Positions 59,932-64,000 of a stretch of DNA of 64,000 bases are shown one piece after another. The stretch's first letter is position 1. The number at the start of each line of letters is the position of its first letter. The notes under the pieces were generated by a model. It did not search any database. It saw only the letters and a program-made list of their open reading frames with translations, and was not told where the DNA came from. A program made the position numbers and the translations under genes. Source of the DNA: Bradyrhizobium glycinis (GTDB taxonomy: Bacteria > Pseudomonadota > Alphaproteobacteria > Rhizobiales > Xanthobacteraceae); NCBI RefSeq assembly GCF_016031655.1, contig NZ_JACCHQ010000028.1, positions 1 to 64,000 of the forward strand, read 5' to 3'.

Positions 59932-60222
59932 ATGCGTGCCGTTCTCGACATCGTTATCATCGTGCTCGACCTCTACGTCTGGCTGCTGATCGCCTCCGCG
60001 ATCCTGTCCTGGCTGATCGCCTTCAACGTGGTGAACACGCGTAATCAGTTCGTGTCGGCGGTGGCGGAGTTCCTGTACCGGATCACCGAGCCTCTGCTGG
60101 CGCCGATTCGCAATTTCCTGCCCAGCCTCGGCGGTCTCGACATCTCGCCGATCATCCTGATCCTAATCATCATGTTCATCGAGCGGGTGATCCTGTACTA
60201 CATCTACCCGAACGTGATCTGA
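59932..60222 (+). CDS. YggT-family membrane protein
   Basis: A 96-residue protein with two hydrophobic helices (about 4-26 and 68-92) and the YggT signature AILSWLIAF...ITEPLLAPIRNFLPSLGGLDISPIILILII. YggT proteins are linked to osmotic protection and cell-envelope function. ATG at 59932 (MRAVLDIVIIVL) is used; a TTG at 59893 would add 13 residues. It begins a yggT-yggU-folD row. Confidence 0.9.
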   Translation: MRAVLDIVIIVLDLYVWLLIASAILSWLIAFNVVNTRNQFVSAVAEFLYRITEPLLAPIRNFLPSLGGLDISPIILILIIMFIERVILYYIYPNVI

Positions 60223-60237
60223 GCGGGCGGGAGCGCC

Positions 60238-60588
60238 TTGGTCGTCAACAAGGAGCCCTGTTGTCAGGAGCCTTGGCGCTACTCGGCCGGAGGAATCAGC
60301 ATCGCGCTGCGGGTGACGCCGCGCGGAGGCCGCGACGACATCGACGGGATCGAGCAGCTTTCGGATGGCCGCAGCGTGCTCAAGGTGCGGGTGCGCGCCA
60401 TCGCCGACGGCGGCGAGGCGAACAAGGCCGTTCTCGCGCTGCTGGCGAAATCGCTCGGCGTGCCCAAGGCCAGCGTAAAATTGCTATCCGGAGCCACGTC
60501 GCGGCTGAAGCAGATCGCGGTCGATGGCGATCCGGCGCGGCTGGGCGAAACCCTGCGCCAGCTCACATCGGCCAAACCGATAGATTGA
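60238..60588 (+). CDS. DUF167/YggU-family protein
   Basis: A 116-residue protein with the DUF167 core: IALRVTPRGGRDDIDGIE...LKVRVRAIADGGEANKAVLALLAKSLGVPKASVKLLSGATSRLKQI. The start is an unusual TTG at 60238, fitting GGGAG at the right distance; GTG 60241 is possible. The protein is a small ribosome- or nucleic-acid-associated type of unknown function that conserved order places between yggT and folD. Confidence 0.88.
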   Translation: MVVNKEPCCQEPWRYSAGGISIALRVTPRGGRDDIDGIEQLSDGRSVLKVRVRAIADGGEANKAVLALLAKSLGVPKASVKLLSGATSRLKQIAVDGDPARLGETLRQLTSAKPID

Positions 60589-60598
60589 GAGAACGGAC

Positions 60599-61483
60599 AT
60601 GACCGCTGAGATCATCGATGGAAAAGTCATTGCGGCGGAACTCCGTGGCCGCGTCGCTGAGGAGGTCGCCCGCGTCAAGCGCGAGCACAATCTGGTGCCG
60701 GGACTTGCGGTGGTCCTTGTCGGCAACGACCCCGCCAGCGAAGTCTATGTCCGTTCAAAACACACCCAGACCCAGGCCGCGGGCATGGCCTCGTTCGAGC
60801 ACAAGCTGCCGGCCGACGTCTCGCAGGCAGATCTGCTGGCACTGGTCGCAAAGCTCAACCGCGATCCTGCCGTGCACGGCATTCTCGTGCAATTGCCGTT
60901 GCCGAAGGGGCTGAACACCGAGGCCGTCATCAACGCCATCGATCCCGCCAAAGACGTCGACGGGCTGCATCCTAACAATGCCGGCCGGCTCGCCGGCGGC
61001 TTCGAGGCGCTGTCGCCCTGCACGCCGCTCGGCTGCATCATCCTGACCAAGAGCGTGCACGCCTCGCTGGAGGGCATGAACGCCATCGTCATCGGCCGCT
61101 CGAACCTGGTCGGCCGCCCGCTCGTGCAATTGCTGCTGAACGAGAATGCCACAGTGACGATCGCGCATTCGCGCTCGCGCGACCTGCCTGGCCTCGTGAA
61201 GAAGGCGGATCTCGTCTATGCAGCAGTGGGCAAACCAGAGATGGTGCGCGGCGACTGGCTGAAGCCGGGTGCGACCGTGATCGATATCGGCATCAACCGC
61301 ATCCCGAAGGAGGACGGCAAGACCCGCCTTGTCGGCGACGTCGCCTATCAGGAAGCGCATGCCGTTGCCGGCGCGATCACGCCGGTGCCGGGCGGTGTCG
61401 GCCAGATGACGGTGGCGTGCCTCTTGGTGAACACGCTCCGCGCGGCCTGCGCGATCGCCGGCCTACCGAAGCCGGCGGTGTAG
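60599..61483 (+). CDS. folD: Methylene-THF dehydrogenase / methenyl-THF cyclohydrolase
   Basis: A 294-residue bifunctional enzyme that interconverts 5,10-methylene-THF and 10-formyl-THF with NADP+. Motifs: YVRSKHTQTQAAGM (catalytic Lys region), VQLPLPKG, PAKDVDGLHPNNAGRL, the cofactor site IGRSNLVGRPL and PVPGGVGQMTVACL. ATG at 60599 after GAACGGAC. Its product supplies PurH (20568). Confidence 0.96.
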   Translation: MTAEIIDGKVIAAELRGRVAEEVARVKREHNLVPGLAVVLVGNDPASEVYVRSKHTQTQAAGMASFEHKLPADVSQADLLALVAKLNRDPAVHGILVQLPLPKGLNTEAVINAIDPAKDVDGLHPNNAGRLAGGFEALSPCTPLGCIILTKSVHASLEGMNAIVIGRSNLVGRPLVQLLLNENATVTIAHSRSRDLPGLVKKADLVYAAVGKPEMVRGDWLKPGATVIDIGINRIPKEDGKTRLVGDVAYQEAHAVAGAITPVPGGVGQMTVACLLVNTLRAACAIAGLPKPAV

Positions 61484-61487
61484 CTTT

Positions 61488-61582
61488 CGTCATTCCGGGG
61501 CGGCTCGAAGAGCGGAACCCGGAATCTCGAGCCGCCAAACCTCTGGATTCCGGGTTCGCGCTTCGCGCGCCCCGGAATGACG
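61488..61582. repeat. CGTCATTCCGGGG palindromic repeat
   Basis: CGTCATTCCGGGGCGGCTCG...CGCGCGCCCCGGAATGACG with inner GAACCCGGAATCTCGAG and TGGATTCCGGGTTCGCG; nearly the same as the copy at 2268-2362. It lies between the convergent folD and ppa genes. Confidence 0.9.
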
Positions 61583-61587
61583 GTGAG

Positions 61588-62124
61588 TTACCCCTTCTTC
61601 TTCTTCTCGCGCTCGATGCCTTCTTGGATTAGCTTGTGCGCTTCCTCCGGGCCGCCCCAGCGCAGGATCTTCACCCACTTGCCCTTTTCGAGATCCTTGT
61701 AGTGCTCGAAGAAGTGCTGGATCTGCTGCAGCGTGATATCAGGCAGATCGGAGTACGACTTCACCTTGTCGTAGCGCTGCGTCAGCTTCGATGACGGCAC
61801 CGCCAGGATCTTCTCGTCGCCGCCGGCTTCGTCTTCCATGAACAGCACCCCGACCGGGCGCACGCTCATGACGGCGCCGGGGATGATGGCGCGGGTGTTA
61901 ATGATCAGCACGTCGCAGGGGTCGCCGTCATCCGACAGCGTATGCGGGATGAAGCCGTAATTGCCGGGGTAGCGCATCGGCGTGTAGAGGAAGCGGTCGA
62001 CCACCAGCGTGCCGGCCTCCTTGTCCATCTCGTACTTGATCGGTTCGCCGCCCACGGGGACCTCGATGATGACATTGACGTCGTGGGGGACGTTCTTTCC
62101 GATCGAGACCGCATCGATTCGCAT
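61588..62124 (-). CDS. ppa: Inorganic pyrophosphatase
   Basis: A 178-residue family I soluble pyrophosphatase. The signature is DGDPCDVLIINTRAIIPGAV, with the active-site aspartates; YEMDKEAGTLVVDRFLYTPMRYPGNYGFIPHTL precedes it. It removes PPi from synthetic reactions, including those of Acs, CysD/CysN and other enzymes in this window. ATG at 62124 (MRIDAVSIG). Confidence 0.97.
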   Translation of the reverse strand: MRIDAVSIGKNVPHDVNVIIEVPVGGEPIKYEMDKEAGTLVVDRFLYTPMRYPGNYGFIPHTLSDDGDPCDVLIINTRAIIPGAVMSVRPVGVLFMEDEAGGDEKILAVPSSKLTQRYDKVKSYSDLPDITLQQIQHFFEHYKDLEKGKWVKILRWGGPEEAHKLIQEGIEREKKKKG

Positions 62125-62303
62125 TCAAGGCTCCGTTGTTGCCGAGGATAAATCGCGCCCGGCAGCGATTTTGGCGCTGTCATACGCGGGCTTGGCCCGC
62201 TGATCCATCGCGTTTTTGTGAAATAATGAATCCGACGATCACCGGCGCGAGCGGCCTGCGGTATCGACGGATGGGAACGCTGCCCGGTTAGGGTTTCAGC
62301 AGC

Positions 62304-62813
62304 TCAATTGGTCCAAGCGAAGGCAACCTTGTCGAGCGCCTTCGGCCCGAACCGCTCCGACGAACGCGCCACCATGCGGCCACCCAAAGCACGGTAGAAC
62401 TCGGTGGCCGGGTCATTGTCCGAGAGCGCCCACACCACCATGCTCTTCAGCCCGCTCTGCATCAGGTCGCGGCGGGCGGCGGCAAACAGGCGGCGGCCGA
62501 AGCCGAGGCCCTGAAATTCGGGCCGCAGATAAAGCTCGTAGATCTCGCCGTCGAAATGCAGGCTGCGAGCCCGGTTGCGGCCGTAATTGGCATAGCCGGC
62601 GATCTTGTCACCGAACACCAGCACGCTGACGCGGCTGCCCTTGCGAATCGCGCTGTCCCACCATTGCGGACCGCGGCGGTTGATCAGCTTCTCCAGCTCG
62701 GCGCCAGGAATGATGCCCTGATAGGCCGAACGCCAGGCTTCGTCATGGGTCGACGCCACCGCAGTTGCATCTGCAGCTTTGGCCGGCCGGACCTCGATCA
62801 GGGTTGTGCTCAT
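62304..62813 (-). CDS. GNAT-family acetyltransferase
   Basis: A 169-residue GNAT: EVRPAKAADATAVASTHDEAWRSAYQG at the start and the acetyl-CoA loop ELYLRPEFQGLGFGRRLFAAA (R/QxxGxG/A type), then FYRALGGRMVARSSERFG. The substrate is unknown. ATG at 62813 (MSTTLIEV) is the family-like start; an upstream start at 62849 would add 12 residues. A perfect CtrA-type motif is 46 bases upstream. Confidence 0.87.
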   Translation of the reverse strand: MSTTLIEVRPAKAADATAVASTHDEAWRSAYQGIIPGAELEKLINRRGPQWWDSAIRKGSRVSVLVFGDKIAGYANYGRNRARSLHFDGEIYELYLRPEFQGLGFGRRLFAAARRDLMQSGLKSMVVWALSDNDPATEFYRALGGRMVARSSERFGPKALDKVAFAWTN

Positions 62814-62858
62814 GGACGCGATCAAACCAAGTCGCCGCGCCGGCGGCAAGACCTATCG

Positions 62859-62874
62859 TTAATTATCGGTTAAC
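62859..62874. promoter_or_regulatory. Perfect CtrA-type motif
   Basis: TTAA-TTATCGG-TTAAC matches TTAA-N7-TTAAC without mismatch. A half site TTAACCAT follows at 62899. It lies between the GNAT gene and the divergent alpha/beta hydrolase. Confidence 0.55.
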
Positions 62875-63081
62875 CTGTGGACTTTCTGCATCAGTATCTT
62901 AACCATGTTGTGCCGAAAAAAGACAGGACGCCAACTCCGAGGGCACCGGCGTGCCGTGCGTCGGTGCAAAACTCCTGTCGCGGCTGCGAATGAACGGCAA
63001 TGGGCACCGCAGAAAGTCCGCCCATGGTGATTCGTTCCTACTAGTGTGGCTGTCGCTATTCTTGTTCGCCCTCGACAATTC

Positions 63082-63981
63082 ATGCGGCTCCTCAACACCA
63101 TCGCGCTCCTGCCTCTGCTGGTTTTGCTGACTGCGCCGCCTCTGTGCGCGCAGGTCAGGTTCGGTCCATCAGGAGAGGAGGGCGAGCCGTTTCGTCGGCA
63201 GGAGTGGCTGGTGCCATCGCCGGATACCGACCTTGCTGCGCATGCCCTCCTGTTTCGCCCCTCGGGCCCAGGTCCGTTCCGGCTCGCGGTGATCGCACAC
63301 GCCTCGACGCAGAACACGTTGCGTCGGGCGCAAATGCCGCAGCCGGAATACCGCCCGCTCGCCGCCTATCTCGTCGCGCGCGGCTTTGCGGTGCTGGTGC
63401 CGGAGCGGCCCGGCCATGGTGCGACCGGCGGCCGCTACCTCGAGGATCAAGGCGGCTGCGACGAGGCCGACTACGCACGCTCGGGCCGCGCAATGGCCGA
63501 CGCAATCAAGCTGGCGCTGGTCCATTTGCAAAAGCAGGATTTCATTCACAAGGATGGCGCGATCGTGATCGGCCATTCCGCCGGCGGATGGGGTGCGCTG
63601 GCGCTCGCCGGTGCCGATCCGAAGGCGATCTCCGCCATCACCGTGTTTGCACCGGGACGCGGCGGCCGTGCCAATGATGAGCCGAATCGAATCTGCGCGC
63701 CGCATACGCTGCTCGCCGCAGCAGCGGAATTCGGCAAGACCGCGCGCATCCCCGTCACATGGCTTGTCGCGGGCAATGACAGCTATTTCGCGCCCGCATT
63801 CTCGCAGAAACTCGTCGATGCGTTTCGCGGCACTGGCGGCAAGGTCGAGTTTCGCCCGCTGCCGGCCGTCGGCAGCGAAGGCCATTGGATAATCGAAAGC
63901 GAAGCCGGCGTCAAAGCTGCCAGCGGCGAGCTCGCGCGCACCCTGAACCCGAGCGGGCCTGTGGCGACCAAGAAGCCATGA
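63082..63981 (+). CDS. Secreted alpha/beta hydrolase (dienelactone hydrolase-like)
   Basis: A 299-residue protein. Residues 1-23 are a signal peptide (MRLLNTIALLPLLVLLTAPP). The core is an alpha/beta hydrolase with AVIAHASTQN, nucleophile elbow GHSAGGWG and a GSEGHW C-terminal histidine; the acidic member is probably in AGNDSYF. It is likely an esterase in the periplasm. ATG 63082 is preferred over a GTG at 63046 because of the signal peptide. Its TGA overlaps the ATG of the next gene. Confidence 0.85.
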   Translation: MRLLNTIALLPLLVLLTAPPLCAQVRFGPSGEEGEPFRRQEWLVPSPDTDLAAHALLFRPSGPGPFRLAVIAHASTQNTLRRAQMPQPEYRPLAAYLVARGFAVLVPERPGHGATGGRYLEDQGGCDEADYARSGRAMADAIKLALVHLQKQDFIHKDGAIVIGHSAGGWGALALAGADPKAISAITVFAPGRGGRANDEPNRICAPHTLLAAAAEFGKTARIPVTWLVAGNDSYFAPAFSQKLVDAFRGTGGKVEFRPLPAVGSEGHWIIESEAGVKAASGELARTLNPSGPVATKKP

Positions 63982-64000
63982 CGCTGTATTTCCTGGTCAA
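63978..64000 (+). CDS. Start of a coupled downstream gene (truncated)
   Basis: ATGACGCTGTATTTCCTGGTC begins at 63978 in the ATGA overlap with the hydrolase stop and encodes MTLYFLV before the window ends. The overlap suggests a real second cistron, but seven residues do not allow identification. Confidence 0.45.

Overview
The window looks like a chromosomal segment of a Bradyrhizobium-type alphaproteobacterium (Nitrobacteraceae, Rhizobiales). The DNA is GC-rich throughout. Markers pointing that way are a rhizobial GlnK, an alphaproteobacterial mitofilin (Mic60) next to hemD and a HemY_N protein, Irr-type iron-control boxes, CtrA-type motifs, a bifunctional CysN-CysC, and many copies of the palindromic intergenic repeats that are scattered through rhizobial genomes. 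I see no phage, insertion sequence, integrase or CRISPR array; the content is mostly core metabolism with one small patch of accessory character (about 28.8-33.4 kb).

Layout. 0-6 kb: a truncated glnK, a GYF-domain membrane protein, a TesB thioesterase, a UbiH/Coq6-type monooxygenase, a Trm112-like protein, a TetR repressor with a divergent small membrane protein and two matching operators, and a PepSY/cytochrome b561 pair behind two Irr-like boxes. 6-17 kb: an MHYT-GGDEF-EAL protein, a Lon-N-domain protein and YbbN-type thioredoxin, tRNA-Gly, an epimerase, a frameshifted cytochrome c, PanE, a DsbA-family isomerase, a MATE pump, and a DUF2239/GST divergent pair sharing duplicated ACCCGGGT operators. 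17-28 kb: gamma-glutamyltransferase, an MFS permease, the rsmB-heparinase-purH row and a DUF1674 protein. 26-33.4 kb: a sulfotransferase-cysD-cysNC operon (PAPS supply plus a sulfotransferase, comparable in logic to nodHPQ), a chemoreceptor, a decayed L,D-transpeptidase remnant and a PRMT-like methyltransferase.

33.5-47 kb: a thermonuclease, an L,D-transpeptidase, acs, topoisomerase IB, a SRPBCC protein, a class III cyclase, the tsaD-gpsA-EVE operon, the hemD-mic60-hemY operon and tRNA-Thr. 47-64 kb: a secreted protein with a basic HGIYW tail, a NodB-fold deacetylase, two small secreted four-cysteine proteins (the first behind tandem GTGA-N6-TCAC sites), an MFS exporter divergent from a Tat-hydrolase/P450/DUF5939-cyclase row, TerB-like, SDR, GATase and enoyl-CoA hydratase genes, tRNA-Ala, the yggT-yggU-folD row, ppa, a GNAT and an alpha/beta hydrolase that overlaps the next gene at the right edge.

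The most attractive lead for unknown biology is the sulfation operon with its nearby orphan methyltransferase. Next are regulatory architectures that can be read directly from the sequence: paired TetR operators, Irr-like boxes on PepSY/cytochrome b561, the DUF2239/GST operators and the CRP-like tandem sites. All functional statements are from sequence reading alone; no database search was run.
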